A DNA stretch of 64,000 bases, taken from assembly GCA_942493275.1 (NCBI GenBank), contig OW818687.1, forward strand, positions 372,001-436,000, in the 5' to 3' direction. Positions within the stretch are counted from its first letter, which is position 1. Every line of letters starts with the position of its first letter. Shown one piece after another: positions 18,252 through 27,083 of this stretch. Source of the stretch: G942493275 sp942493275 (GTDB taxonomy: Bacteria > Actinomycetota > Coriobacteriia > Anaerosomatales > PHET01). Position numbers and translations under genes: made by a program. The notes beneath the pieces were generated by a model. That model was not told where the DNA came from. It saw nothing but the letters and a program-made list of their open reading frames with translations, and searched no databases.

Positions 18252-18794
18252 TTACTTCTTGAACGGGAAACCGAAGGCGTCGAGAAGTGCCTTGGCCTCT
18301 TCATCGGTCTTCGCGGAGGTGACGAACGTGATGTCCATGCCTCGGGTGCGATCGACCCTGTCATAGTCAACTTCGGGGAAGATGAGCTGCTCGGTGACGC
18401 CCATCGAGTAGTTGCCGCGACCGTCGAAGCTCTTGTTCGGCAGACCGCGGAAGTCACGGATACGCGGGATGGCGGCCGCCAGAAGGCGGTCGAAGAACTC
18501 CCACATACGATCGCCGCGAAGTGTGACCTTCGCGCCAATCGGCATACCCTGGCGGATCTTGAAGCCGGCGATCGACTTCTTCGCACGCGTGATCATGGGC
18601 TGCTGGCCGGTGATGATGCGCAGGTCCGCCACTGCCGCGTCGAGCTGCTTGACGTCGGCGACGGCTGCGCCGACACCCATGTTGACGACAATCTTCTCGA
18701 GGCGGGGAATCTGGTTCACGTTCTGGTAGCCCAACTGCTCCTTGAGGGCAGGGACGACCTCTGCGTGGTACTTCTCTTTAAGTCTCGGTGCCAT
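18252..18794 (-). CDS. rplE: 50S ribosomal protein L5
   Basis: 180 residues; binds 5S rRNA and forms the inter-subunit bridge with S13. LKEKYHAEVVPALKEQLGYQNVNQIPRLEKIVVNMGVG-type start, FRGLPNKSFDGRGNYSMGVTEQLIFPEVDYD and RGMDITFVTSAKTDEEA are diagnostic. Lies between rplX and rpsN. Confidence 0.98.
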   Translation of the reverse strand: MAPRLKEKYHAEVVPALKEQLGYQNVNQIPRLEKIVVNMGVGAAVADVKQLDAAVADLRIITGQQPMITRAKKSIAGFKIRQGMPIGAKVTLRGDRMWEFFDRLLAAAIPRIRDFRGLPNKSFDGRGNYSMGVTEQLIFPEVDYDRVDRTRGMDITFVTSAKTDEEAKALLDAFGFPFKK

Positions 18795-18882
18795 GACGTT
18801 CTCTATCCTCCAAAACCGGGGTTCTCAGCGCAGGATTACCGACCCTACGCCTCCCCGCCGACGGCGGGGAGCCTGGTACCAA

Positions 18883-19203
18883 CTACTTATCGATCTCGTT
18901 GCCGCACTTCTTGCACGTGCGGATGCGCACGCCGTCAACGCGCTTGCGGCCAACACGGCTCGCCTGCGAGCAGCTCGGACACACGATCATCACGTTGCTC
19001 ACGTGGAGCGGGGCCTCAATCTCGAGGATGCCGCCCTTCGGGTTCTTCTGAGTCGGGCGGGTGGCCTTCTTGACCATATTGATTCGCTCGACGATGACGC
19101 GCTCGGCGTGGGGCAGGGTTGCAAGAATCTTGCCTTCCTTGCCCTTGTCCTTACCGGCGATCACCTTGACCTTGTCGCCCTTACGGACGTTCAGCTTAGC
19201 CAC
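18883..19203 (-). CDS. rplX: 50S ribosomal protein L24, with C-terminal four-cysteine ribbon
   Basis: 106 residues. The KOW motif KGDKVKVIAGKDKGKEGKIL is N-terminal; L24 initiates 50S assembly near the exit tunnel. The C-terminus has CPSCSQ and CKKCGNEIDK, a likely zinc ribbon found in many Gram-positive L24 proteins but absent from E. coli L24. Lies between rplN and rplE. Confidence 0.97.
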   Translation of the reverse strand: MAKLNVRKGDKVKVIAGKDKGKEGKILATLPHAERVIVERINMVKKATRPTQKNPKGGILEIEAPLHVSNVMIVCPSCSQASRVGRKRVDGVRIRTCKKCGNEIDK

Positions 19204-19214
19204 GTCATACCTCC

Positions 19215-19583
19215 TTACAGCACTTCAGGTGCGAGTGAAACGATCTTCATGTACTTGCGATCACGCAGCTCGCGCGCGACCGGTCCGAAGATACGGGTGC
19301 CTCGCGGGTTGCCCTGGGCGTCGATGATGACCGCCGCGTTGTCGTCGAACCGGATGTAGCTGCCGTCCTTACGGCGCACTTCCTTCTTGGTGCGAACGAC
19401 CACGGCCCTCACGACGTCACCCTTCTTGACGGCGCCGTTCGGGATGGCCTCCTTGACGGTGACCACGATGACGTCGCCAACGTGGGCGTAGCGGCGCTTC
19501 GAACCGCCGAGCACTTTGATGCACAGAACCTTACGTGCACCAGAGTTGTCGGCGACCTTGAGCCGGCTCTCTGCCTGAATCAT
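19215..19583 (-). CDS. rplN: 50S ribosomal protein L14
   Basis: 122 residues: MIQAESRLKVADNSGARKVLCI, GDVVRAVVVRTKKEVRRKDGS and FGPVARELRDRKYMKIVSLAPEVL are diagnostic. It contacts 16S helix 44 and helps to bridge the subunits. Lies between rpsQ and rplX. Confidence 0.98.
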   Translation of the reverse strand: MIQAESRLKVADNSGARKVLCIKVLGGSKRRYAHVGDVIVVTVKEAIPNGAVKKGDVVRAVVVRTKKEVRRKDGSYIRFDDNAAVIIDAQGNPRGTRIFGPVARELRDRKYMKIVSLAPEVL

Positions 19584-19657
19584 CAGTTCCTCCGGTTACC
19601 GGATCGGTACATGAGAGGTGCACCCTCGACAGCGGTGCACGTCGCGTCCGATCGTGC

Positions 19658-19918
19658 TTACTTGGCCTTCTCGACGATCTTGACGAGACGCCACCGCTTG
19701 AGCTTGGAGAACGGACGCGTCTCCATGATCTCGACGGTGTCGCCCGCGCCACACTCGTTGTTCTCGTCGTGCGCGTGAAGCTTCTTGCTCTGAGTGATCA
19801 TCTTGCCGTAGAGCGGATGCCTCTTGCGCTCCTCGATCTTGACCACGCAGGTCTTGTCGCCAGCGGTCGAGACGACCACTCCCTGGCGGACCTTACGGCG
19901 ATTACGCTCGGTAGTCAT
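19658..19918 (-). CDS. rpsQ: 30S ribosomal protein S17
   Basis: 86 residues from the ATG at 19918 (MTTERNRRKVRQGVVVS). OB-fold motifs are KTCVVKIEERKRHPLYGKMI and CGAGDTVEIMETRPFSKLKRWRLV. An upstream ATG four codons earlier would overlap the spacer after rpmC; the shorter start fits the family better. Confidence 0.97.
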   Translation of the reverse strand: MTTERNRRKVRQGVVVSTAGDKTCVVKIEERKRHPLYGKMITQSKKLHAHDENNECGAGDTVEIMETRPFSKLKRWRLVKIVEKAK

Positions 19919-19934
19919 GGTTCTCCTCACTCAC

Positions 19935-20150
19935 CTACGAAGCAGCGGCGTCGCGCTGGGCGGCGAGCTCGCGTCCGCGCAGCTCAGTATGCAGCCGCGC
20001 GATATCCTTCTTGACGTCCTTGATGACACAGGTGTTGTCGAGCTGACCGGTAGCAAGCCTGAACCGCAGATTGAACAGCTCAGCGCGCTTACCCTTCAGG
20101 TTCTCGACGAGCTCCGCGTCGTTGAGTGCCTTGATCTCTGTTGCCTTCAT
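19935..20150 (-). CDS. rpmC: 50S ribosomal protein L29
   Basis: 71 residues of two helices: MKATEIKALNDAELVENLKGKRAELFNLRFRLATGQL-type sequence followed by KDIARLHTELRGREL. It lies at the exit tunnel, near the SRP and trigger factor docking site. Its ATG directly abuts the rplP stop. Confidence 0.97.
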   Translation of the reverse strand: MKATEIKALNDAELVENLKGKRAELFNLRFRLATGQLDNTCVIKDVKKDIARLHTELRGRELAAQRDAAAS

Positions 20151-20579
20151 CTACGCCTCCCCGCCGCTCTCGTCGGCACGGGTCACGAACTTGGTCTTGA
20201 TCGGCAGCTTGTGGGCCGCGAGGCGCATAGCCTCTTTCGCGACCTCCTCGGGCACACCGGAAACCTCGAACATGATCCGGCCCGGCTTGACCACGGCAAC
20301 CCACTTCTCGGGGTTACCCTTGCCCGAGCCCATGCGGGTCTCGGCCGGCTTCTGCGTCACGGGCTTGTCCGGGAAGATGTTGATCCAGACCTTACCGCCA
20401 CGCTTCATGTAACGGGTCATCGCAATACGAGCAGCCTCGATCTGGCGGTTCGTGATCCATGCACCTTCGAGGGCCTTGAGGCCGTACTCGCCGAAATGGA
20501 TCTGCGTACCACCCTTGGCAGCGCCCTTCATCGAGCCCCGCTGCACCTTACGGTGCTTGACTCGCTTCGGAAGCAGCAT
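20151..20579 (-). CDS. rplP: 50S ribosomal protein L16
   Basis: 142 residues; helps organise the A-site tRNA region. MLLPKRVKHRKVQRGSMKG, AARIAMTRYMKRGGKVWINIFPDKP and KPAETRMGSGKGNPEKWVAVVKPGRI are diagnostic. It is packed base to base between rpsC and rpmC. Confidence 0.98.
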   Translation of the reverse strand: MLLPKRVKHRKVQRGSMKGAAKGGTQIHFGEYGLKALEGAWITNRQIEAARIAMTRYMKRGGKVWINIFPDKPVTQKPAETRMGSGKGNPEKWVAVVKPGRIMFEVSGVPEEVAKEAMRLAAHKLPIKTKFVTRADESGGEA

Positions 20580-21287
20580 CTACGACCTCCTGTCGTTCCG
20601 GCCCTCGCGGCGCGGCCGCGGAGCACGGGTGCCCTCGATGGCAGGAGTCGGGGGCTTCTGCCCCGGAAGAACCTCACCGTGGTACACCCACACCTTGATG
20701 CCGATGGCACCCATGGTGGTGCGGGCCTCGGCGAAGCCGTAGTCGATCTTGGCGCGCAGGGTGTGAAGCGGCACGCGACCCTCGCGATACCACTCGCGGC
20801 GACCCATCTCGGCGCCACCGAGGCGACCCGAGCACTGGATCCGGATGCCCAGGGCACCGCTCTTCATCGAGGAGGCGACCGCCTTGCGCATTGCGCGACG
20901 GAAGGCCACGCGGCCCTCGAGCTGCTCGGCGACCGACTGAGCGATCAGCACGGCGTCGAGCTCCGGACGCTTGATCTCGATGATGTTCACGCTGACGGGA
21001 CCGCCGGCGATGGCCTCGAGCTCCTTGCGGAGAACGTCGACCTCGGCGCCCTTCTTGCCGATCACGATGCCGGGACGCGCGGTCCACAGCTCGATAGCGG
21101 TGCGATCACCCTTGCGCTCGATCTCGATGCGGGACAGGGCGGCGCGACGCAGACGCTTCGTCAGGAAGCGGCGGATCGCCACGTCGTTCATCAGAGTGTC
21201 GGCGTAGTTCTTGCCACCGTACCAGCGCGAACGCCAGTTCTCGGTGATGCCAAGACGCAGGCCGATGGGATAGACCTTCTGACCCAT
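20580..21287 (-). CDS. rpsC: 30S ribosomal protein S3
   Basis: 235 residues. MGQKVYPIGLRLGITENWRSRWYG at the start, a KH type-2 domain with GRPGIVIGKKGAEVDVLRKEL-type sequence (here ARPGIVIGKKGAEV), and C-terminal RTTMGAIGIKVWVYHGEVLPG. It forms the mRNA entry tunnel with S4 and S5. Lies between rplV and rplP. Confidence 0.98.
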   Translation of the reverse strand: MGQKVYPIGLRLGITENWRSRWYGGKNYADTLMNDVAIRRFLTKRLRRAALSRIEIERKGDRTAIELWTARPGIVIGKKGAEVDVLRKELEAIAGGPVSVNIIEIKRPELDAVLIAQSVAEQLEGRVAFRRAMRKAVASSMKSGALGIRIQCSGRLGGAEMGRREWYREGRVPLHTLRAKIDYGFAEARTTMGAIGIKVWVYHGEVLPGQKPPTPAIEGTRAPRPRREGRNDRRS

Positions 21288-21291
21288 GCCG

Positions 21292-21633
21292 CTACGCCCC
21301 CTTCCGCTTGCTGACGATGACAGTGATGTGACTCGTGCGCTTGTTGATCCGGAACGCGCGGCCCATGGCGCGCGGCTGAATCCTCTTGAGCGTGGGGCCC
21401 TCGTCCACGTAGGTCGACGAGACCACGAGGTCGTCCGACTTGATGTGGAGGTTGCGCTCTGCGTTGGCGACGGCGCTGTTGAGCGTCTTCTCGACGATCT
21501 CGGCGGCGGCGCGCGGCGAGAACTTCAGGATGGTGCGCGCCTCGTCCACGGACTTGCCACGGATGAGGTCGACCACCAGGCGCGCCTTGCGCGGGCTCAC
21601 ACGCTGGAAACGTGCAACTGCTCTGGCTTCCAT
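21292..21633 (-). CDS. rplV: 50S ribosomal protein L22
   Basis: 113 residues; its hairpin lines the exit tunnel and is the macrolide-resistance site. VSPRKARLVVDLIRGKSVDEA at the start and GRAFRINKRTSHITVIVSKRKGA at the end are diagnostic. Lies 3 bases after rpsS. Confidence 0.98.
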   Translation of the reverse strand: MEARAVARFQRVSPRKARLVVDLIRGKSVDEARTILKFSPRAAAEIVEKTLNSAVANAERNLHIKSDDLVVSSTYVDEGPTLKRIQPRAMGRAFRINKRTSHITVIVSKRKGA

Positions 21634-21636
21634 CTC

Positions 21637-21915
21637 TTACCTCTTGCCCTTCTTCTTGTCGGCGGCGTGGCCCTTGAACGTACGCGTCGGCGAAAACTCG
21701 CCGAGCTTGTGGCCAACCATCGACTCGGTGACGTACACGGGCACGTGCTTGCGCCCGTCGTGGACCGCGATCGTGTGACCGACCATCTCCGGGAAGATGG
21801 TCGACGAGCGCGACCAGGTCTTGATGACCTTCTTCTCGCCGGCCTCGTTCATCGCGTGGATGCGCTCGAGGAGACGAGGCTGAACGAACGGCCCTTTCTT
21901 GAGGCTGCGGCTCAT
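21637..21915 (-). CDS. rpsS: 30S ribosomal protein S19
   Basis: 92 residues from the ATG at 21915: MSRSLKKGPFVQPRLLERI, TWSRSSTIFPEMVGHTIAVHDGRKH and KLGEFSPTRTFKGHAADKKKGKR are diagnostic. It pairs with S13 in the head. A longer frame overlaps rplB and was rejected. Confidence 0.98.
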   Translation of the reverse strand: MSRSLKKGPFVQPRLLERIHAMNEAGEKKVIKTWSRSSTIFPEMVGHTIAVHDGRKHVPVYVTESMVGHKLGEFSPTRTFKGHAADKKKGKR

Positions 21916-21932
21916 GTGACTGACTCCTCTCG

Positions 21933-22763
21933 CTACTTCTTGCGCCGACGAATGATGAGACGGCTGGATGCCTTCTTCTTGCTGCGGGTGCGGTGACCCT
22001 TGGTGGGAACGCCCCACGGGGTAACCGGATGACGACCGGCAGACTTGTTCTTGCCCTCGCCACCACCGTGCGGGTGGTCGACCGGGTTCATGGCAGTACC
22101 ACGAACGCTCGGGCGGATGCCCAGGTGGCGATTACGACCGGCCTTACCGATCGAGATGTTGCTGTGATCCGAGTTGCCGACCTCGCCGACAGTGGCGCGA
22201 CAAGTAACGAGCACGCGACGCATCTCGGAGCTCGGCATACGCAGGATGGCGTAGTCGCCTTCCTTGCCCATCAGCTGGATGGACGTGCCGGCCGAACGAG
22301 CAAGCGCAGCACCCTTGCCAGGCTGAAGCTCCACGGCGTGAACGACGGTACCGACCGGGATCTCCGAGAGCGGCAGCGCGTTGCCGGGACGAATGTCGGC
22401 GCCAGGTCCGCTCTGGACCATGTCTCCGACCTTCAGGCCCTTGGGGGCGATAATGTAGCGCTTCTCACCATCGACGTAGTGCAGGAGGGCAATACGTGCC
22501 GAGCGGTTCGGGTCGTACTCGATCGTAGCGACCTTGGCGGGCACGCCGTCCTTCTTGCGCTTGAAGTCGATCTTGCGGTACTGGCGCTTGTGGCCACCAC
22601 CCTGGTGACGGGTGGTGATACGGCCGTTGTTGTTGCGACCACCCTTTTTGGGCAGCGGCTCCACCAGCGACTTCTCGGGCGTCGACGTCGTGATCTCCGC
22701 GAAGTCGGAGACCGACTGGAACCGGCGACCCGGTGAAGTCGGCTTGTACTTCTTCAGTCCCAT
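21933..22763 (-). CDS. rplB: 50S ribosomal protein L2
   Basis: 276 residues; essential for subunit association and the peptidyl-transferase region. MGLKKYKPTSPGRRFQSVSDF at the start, then RHQGGGHKRQYRKIDFKR and the C-terminal RGTAMNPVDHPHGGGEGKNK with the conserved histidine. Lies between rplW and rpsS. Confidence 0.98.
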   Translation of the reverse strand: MGLKKYKPTSPGRRFQSVSDFAEITTSTPEKSLVEPLPKKGGRNNNGRITTRHQGGGHKRQYRKIDFKRKKDGVPAKVATIEYDPNRSARIALLHYVDGEKRYIIAPKGLKVGDMVQSGPGADIRPGNALPLSEIPVGTVVHAVELQPGKGAALARSAGTSIQLMGKEGDYAILRMPSSEMRRVLVTCRATVGEVGNSDHSNISIGKAGRNRHLGIRPSVRGTAMNPVDHPHGGGEGKNKSAGRHPVTPWGVPTKGHRTRSKKKASSRLIIRRRKK

Positions 22764-22830
22764 CTCAACTCCTTCCGTCCGATCGCCGCCGCTGTCTGGG
22801 ACTGTGCAGCATGCGACTCCGGACTACCAC

Positions 22831-22869
22831 GGTGCCGGGCGGCTCCATAAAGAGCCGGGTTATGGCACC
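22831..22869 (-). other. Nested hairpin in the rplW-rplB spacer
   Basis: The 134-base spacer holds an outer GGTGCC/GGCACC pair (22831-22836, 22864-22869) enclosing GGCTC/GAGCC (22841-22845, 22852-22856). There is no U-tract. It could be an RNA processing or regulatory fold within the S10 cluster. Confidence 0.4.
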
Positions 22870-22897
22870 TCCTACCGACCGAGTGGGTCGGTGCTAC

Positions 22898-23185
22898 CTA
22901 CACGGTCGGGAACAGATCGATCGTGTCGCCTTCCTTGAGCTTCACGACGGCTTTCTTCCAGTCGCGCGTATGGCCTTTGGCATAGCGCACGCGACGGGGC
23001 TTGCCGGTGACGTTCATGGTGTTAACGCCAGTAACGGTGACGTTAAAGATCTCGGCGACGGCCTGCGAGATCTGGGTCTTGTTCGCGGTCTTGGCGACCT
23101 CGAACGTGTAACGGTTCTGACCGATCAGGTCGTAAGACTTCTCCGAGATGATCGGCCGGATGATGATGTTGCGGGGGTCGTACAT
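22898..23185 (-). CDS. rplW: 50S ribosomal protein L23
   Basis: 95 residues; exit-tunnel docking site for trigger factor and SRP. IIRPIISEKSYDLIGQNRYTFEV and RRVRYAKGHTRDWKKAVVKL are diagnostic. The ATG overlaps the rplD stop by one base. Confidence 0.98.
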   Translation of the reverse strand: MYDPRNIIIRPIISEKSYDLIGQNRYTFEVAKTANKTQISQAVAEIFNVTVTGVNTMNVTGKPRRVRYAKGHTRDWKKAVVKLKEGDTIDLFPTV

Positions 23186-23808
23186 TAGGACAGCACCCCC
23201 TCAAGCCACGTAAGAGCCGGCTTGGTGAAGAGCACGGCAGTATTGTCGACCAGGTCGTACGTATTAGCCTCCGAGGCCGTGATGACACGCACCCGGGGGA
23301 GGTTGCGGAACGAAAGCATCGCATTCACATCGTCGTTCTCGACGACGATCGTGACCCTGCGCTCGATGCCGAGGCTCTTGAGCACGTCAGCGGCCGCCTT
23401 GGTGGACGGCTTGTCGAAGCCGAAGGCATCGACGACGAAGATCGACTCGTCGGCAAGCTTGGCCGAGAGGGCCGAGCGCATCGCGAGCTTGACGACCTTG
23501 TTCGGCACCTTGAAGGCGTAGCTGCGGGGGTGCGGTCCGAAGACCACGCCACCGCCGGCCCACTGCGGCGAACGGGTCGAGCCCTGACGGGCGCGGCCGG
23601 TGCCCTTCTGGCGCCACGGCTTCTTGCCGCCGCCAGACACGTTGCCGCGGGTCTTGGTCTGATGAGTGCCGGCACGGCGAGCGGCCATATGGCTGCGCAC
23701 CACCTGGTGCACGGCGAAGGTGTTCGGCTCGATGCCGAAGACGCCATCGGCAAGATCGGTCGAACCGACCTTCTTGCCCTTTGCGTCCTTGATCTCGATG
23801 GTAGCCAT
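23185..23808 (-). CDS. rplD: 50S ribosomal protein L4
   Basis: 207 residues from the ATG at 23808. A GTG two codons upstream is also possible, but AAGGAG lies 9 bases before the ATG. The tunnel loop GGGKKPWRQKGTGRARQGSTRSP is the hallmark, followed by GGVVFGPHPRSYAFKVPNKV. In E. coli L4 represses the S10 operon; no matching leader is recognised upstream of rpsJ here. Confidence 0.97.
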   Translation of the reverse strand: MATIEIKDAKGKKVGSTDLADGVFGIEPNTFAVHQVVRSHMAARRAGTHQTKTRGNVSGGGKKPWRQKGTGRARQGSTRSPQWAGGGVVFGPHPRSYAFKVPNKVVKLAMRSALSAKLADESIFVVDAFGFDKPSTKAAADVLKSLGIERRVTIVVENDDVNAMLSFRNLPRVRVITASEANTYDLVDNTAVLFTKPALTWLEGVLS

Positions 23809-23842
23809 CTTCACTGTCTCCTTGTGTCTCCGGTGCCGGGCG

Positions 23843-24463
23843 CTAGGCCATGCGGATGGTCAGCAGGGCGCCCTTGGCGCCGGGGACGGCGCCCTTGACG
23901 AGAAGCAAGTTCTGCTCGGCATCAATCTTGACGACGTCGAGGTTACGCACGGTCACAGTCTCAGAGCCCATGTGACCGGGAAGCTTCTTGCCGCGGAATA
24001 CCCGCGACGGGGTTGCGCACTGACCGACAGAACCGGGAACACGGTGCGAGTGCGAACCGTGGCCACCAGGACCGCCCTTGAAGTTGTGACGCTTCATGAC
24101 ACCTGCGAAGCCCTTACCTTTGCTCACGCCGGTGACGTGGACGTTCTTCGCCTCGGCGAACGCCTCGACGGTGATCGCCTGACCGGCCTTGACCTCATCG
24201 CCAGCCTCGAGGCGAACCTCGGCCAGGTGACGCTTCGGGTCAACGCCCGCCTTCTCGAAGTGACCAGCCATCGGCTTGTTGACCTTGCGCTCGGCGATGT
24301 CGCCGAACCCGATCTGCATAGCGCGATAACCGTCGTTCTTCTCAGTCTTGACCTGCGTGATGACGCAGGGGCCAGCTTCGATGACGGTGACAGGAATGAG
24401 GTTGTCGTCCTCACTCCAGACCTGCGTCATCCCCAGCTTGCGGCCGAGAATCGTGGTGACCAT
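23843..24463 (-). CDS. rplC: 50S ribosomal protein L3
   Basis: 206 residues from the ATG at 24463 (MVTTILGRKLGMTQVW). An ATG three codons upstream (24472) is the alternative. HNFKGGPGGHGSHSHRVPGSVGQC and GKKLPGHMGSETVTVRNL are the family motifs; the glutamine-containing GSVGQ loop is the methylated/peptidyl-transferase-proximal region in other bacteria. Lies between rpsJ and rplD. Confidence 0.97.
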   Translation of the reverse strand: MVTTILGRKLGMTQVWSEDDNLIPVTVIEAGPCVITQVKTEKNDGYRAMQIGFGDIAERKVNKPMAGHFEKAGVDPKRHLAEVRLEAGDEVKAGQAITVEAFAEAKNVHVTGVSKGKGFAGVMKRHNFKGGPGGHGSHSHRVPGSVGQCATPSRVFRGKKLPGHMGSETVTVRNLDVVKIDAEQNLLLVKGAVPGAKGALLTIRMA

Positions 24464-24570
24464 TTCTTCCATCCTTATCTCAGGCGGTCTTGGGACCGGG
24501 CCCGCCCCCATGGCGGACATCCCAGCGGACCGCGCGTCGACGCCGTGCCGCGCAAGCGCACAGAACAGCG

Positions 24571-24576
24571 ATTGTA
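24571..24576 (-). promoter_or_regulatory. Possible extended -10 between rpsJ and rplC
   Basis: The minus strand reads ACTGGTACAATCGC, with TGG-TACAAT an extended -10, immediately after the rpsJ stop. No -35 is recognised. It could provide a secondary start for rplC onward. The same 12-mer occurs before glmS. Confidence 0.35.
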
Positions 24577-24582
24577 CCAGTG

Positions 24583-24891
24583 TTAGAGCTTGATCTCGAT
24601 ATCGACGCCGGCCGGCAGGTCGAGACGCATAAGCGAGTCGACCGTCTTGGGCGTGGGCTCGAGAATGTCGATGAGGCGCTTGTGCGTCTTCATCTCAAAC
24701 TGCTCGCGGCTATCCTTGTTCACGTGCGGCGAGCGGATGACCGTGTAGACGCTACGGTCGGTCGGCAGCGGGATGGGACCCGACACCTTCGCACCGGTCT
24801 TCTGCGCCGTGTCCACGATGAGCTTCGTCGACTGATCGACGATCTCGTGGTCGTAGCCCTTGAGCCGGATTCTGATCTTCTGGTTCGCCAA
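24583..24891 (-). CDS. rpsJ: 30S ribosomal protein S10 (NusE), TTG start
   Basis: 102 residues, exactly the family length, when started at the TTG at 24891 (ANQKIRIRLKGYDHEIVDQS follows). GGAGGG lies 7 bases upstream of the TTG. An upstream ATG would add about six residues, but that ATG overlaps this Shine-Dalgarno. Motifs include GPIPLPTDRSVYTVIRSPHVNKDSREQFE. As NusE it also joins NusG and NusB in antitermination. It is the first gene of the S10 cluster. Confidence 0.95.
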   Translation of the reverse strand: MANQKIRIRLKGYDHEIVDQSTKLIVDTAQKTGAKVSGPIPLPTDRSVYTVIRSPHVNKDSREQFEMKTHKRLIDILEPTPKTVDSLMRLDLPAGVDIEIKL

Positions 24892-24951
24892 CTCTCTACC
24901 CTCCATCAATCCGGTGCCCGGGGATCGCCCGGGCTGCCGGCCCTAGAAGCC

Positions 24952-27039
24952 TTAGGCGTTGCCGCCGACCTTGCTGACGATCTCCTCGGCCACGGACTTG
25001 GGAACCTGCTCGTAGGCCTTGAACTGCATGCTGTACACCGCGCGACCCTGCGTCTTGGAACGCAGGTCGGTGGAGTAGCCGAACATCTCGGACAGCGGCA
25101 CCTTGGCCTTGACGACCTGAGCGTTGCCGCGGGGCTCCATGCTCTCGATGTGACCACGACGACGGTTGAGGTCGCCGATCACGTCGCCCATGAACTCCTC
25201 GGGGGTGACGACCTCGACGGCCATCATCGGCTCGAGCAGAACAGGGGCTGCCTTGCGCAGACCCTCCTTGATCGCCATCGAGCCGGCGATCTTGAATGCC
25301 ATCTCCGAGGAGTCGACCTCGTGGTACGAACCGTCAACGAGCTGCACCTTGACGTCGACCACGGGGAAGCCGGCGAGAACGCCCGATCCGAGCGCCTCCT
25401 GGATTCCCTTGTCGACCGAAGGCACGTACTCCTTGGGGATCGAGCCACCGACGATCTTGCTCTCGAAGACATAACCATCGCCCGGCTGCTGGGGCACGAC
25501 GTTGATGACGACGTGACCGTACTGGCCGCGACCACCGGTCTGACGCGAGAACTTCATGTCCACGCGATTGGCCTCACGGGAGGCGGTCTCACGGTAGGCG
25601 ACCTGCGGCTTGCCGACGTTGGCCTCGACCTTGAACTCACGCATCAGGCGGTCGACGATGACCTCGAGGTGAAGCTCGCCCATACCGGCGATGATCGTCT
25701 GGCCGGTCTCCTCGTCGGTGCGAACCCGGAACGTCGGATCCTCCTCGGCGAGCTTGGCGAGGCCCTGACCGAGCTTGTCCTGCTCGGCCTTGGTCTTCGG
25801 CTCGATCGCGATGTCGATAACCGGGTCCGGGAACACCATGGACTCGAGGAGCACCGGAGCGTCCTCGGCACACAGAGTGTCACCGGTGGTGGTGTTCTTC
25901 AGTCCGACCGCGGCGACGATGTCTCCCGCCATGGCGGCGTCGATGTCCTCGCGGTGGTTGGCGTGCATCTGCAGCAGACGGCCGATGCGCTCCTTGTTGC
26001 CCTTCGTGCTGTTGGTCACGTAGGAGCCGGAGTCCAGGCTTCCCGAGTAGACGCGGAAGTAGGTCAGCTTGCCGACGTACGGGTCGGTCATGACCTTGAA
26101 CGCGAGGGCCGCGAACGGCGCCTTGACGTCGGCCGGACGCTCGACCTCCTGGTCGGTCTTCAAGTCGATGCCCTTGATCGCCGGGATATCCAGCGGCGAG
26201 GGCAGGAAGTCGAGGACCGCGTCGAGGAGCGCCTGGACGCCCTTGTTCTTGAACGAAGCGCCGCAGACGACCGGGGTGATGTCGCACGCGATGCACGACT
26301 TGCGCAGCGCGTCCTTGATCTCGTCGATCGAGATCTCCTCTTCCTCGAGGAACTTCATCATGATCTCGTCGTTCTGCTCGGACGCAGCCTCGATCATCTC
26401 CTGGCGAGCCAGCTCGGCCTCGTCGGCCATCTCGGCCGGAATCTCGCCGACCGTGGGGTTGATGCCCTTGTCGTCCTCGTTGAAGAAGATCGCGTTCATC
26501 TCCATGAGGTCGATGATGCCGGTGAAGTTGTCCTCGGCACCGATCGGGAGCTGGATCGGCACGGGGCGAGCGCCGAGGCGATCGCGCATCATGCCGACGA
26601 CGTTGTAGAAGTCCGCACCAGAGCGGTCCATCTTGTTGATGTAGGCGATACGCGGGACACCGTAGGTGTCGGCCTGGCGCCAGACGGTCTCAGACTGCGG
26701 CTCAACGCCACCGACCGCGCAGAACACCGCGACTGCACCGTCGAGGACGCGCAGCGAGCGCTCAACCTCGACCGTAAAGTCCACGTGCCCGGGCGTATCG
26801 ATAATCTGGATGCGATGGTCCTTCCAGAAGGAGGTCGTCGCGGCAGACGTGATCGTGATGCCGCGCTCCTGCTCCTGAACCATCCAGTCCATGGTGGCCG
26901 CGCCGTCGTGCACCTCTCCGATTTTGTGGGTCTTGCCCGTGTAGAAGAGGATGCGCTCGGTCGTGGTCGTCTTGCCGGCATCGATGTGGGCCATGATGCC
27001 GATGTTGCGCGTTTTATCTAGGGGGTACTGCATGGCCAT
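24952..27039 (-). CDS. fusA: Elongation factor G
   Basis: 695 residues, five domains. The GTPase domain has GIMAHIDAGKTTTTERIL (G1), RGITITSAA (G2), DTPGHVDF (G3) and NKMD (G4). The domain IV region includes RQTGGRGQYGHV, near the tip that enters the A site. It catalyses translocation and, with RRF, ribosome recycling. Placed rpsL-rpsG-fusA, but tuf does not follow: the next gene is rpsJ, and tuf lies 13 kb away. Confidence 0.98.
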   Translation of the reverse strand: MAMQYPLDKTRNIGIMAHIDAGKTTTTERILFYTGKTHKIGEVHDGAATMDWMVQEQERGITITSAATTSFWKDHRIQIIDTPGHVDFTVEVERSLRVLDGAVAVFCAVGGVEPQSETVWRQADTYGVPRIAYINKMDRSGADFYNVVGMMRDRLGARPVPIQLPIGAEDNFTGIIDLMEMNAIFFNEDDKGINPTVGEIPAEMADEAELARQEMIEAASEQNDEIMMKFLEEEEISIDEIKDALRKSCIACDITPVVCGASFKNKGVQALLDAVLDFLPSPLDIPAIKGIDLKTDQEVERPADVKAPFAALAFKVMTDPYVGKLTYFRVYSGSLDSGSYVTNSTKGNKERIGRLLQMHANHREDIDAAMAGDIVAAVGLKNTTTGDTLCAEDAPVLLESMVFPDPVIDIAIEPKTKAEQDKLGQGLAKLAEEDPTFRVRTDEETGQTIIAGMGELHLEVIVDRLMREFKVEANVGKPQVAYRETASREANRVDMKFSRQTGGRGQYGHVVINVVPQQPGDGYVFESKIVGGSIPKEYVPSVDKGIQEALGSGVLAGFPVVDVKVQLVDGSYHEVDSSEMAFKIAGSMAIKEGLRKAAPVLLEPMMAVEVVTPEEFMGDVIGDLNRRRGHIESMEPRGNAQVVKAKVPLSEMFGYSTDLRSKTQGRAVYSMQFKAYEQVPKSVAEEIVSKVGGNA

Positions 27040-27083
27040 TTTGGCTTCCGACCTCTATCTCTCTAGTCGCGTCGGACCGTTGA

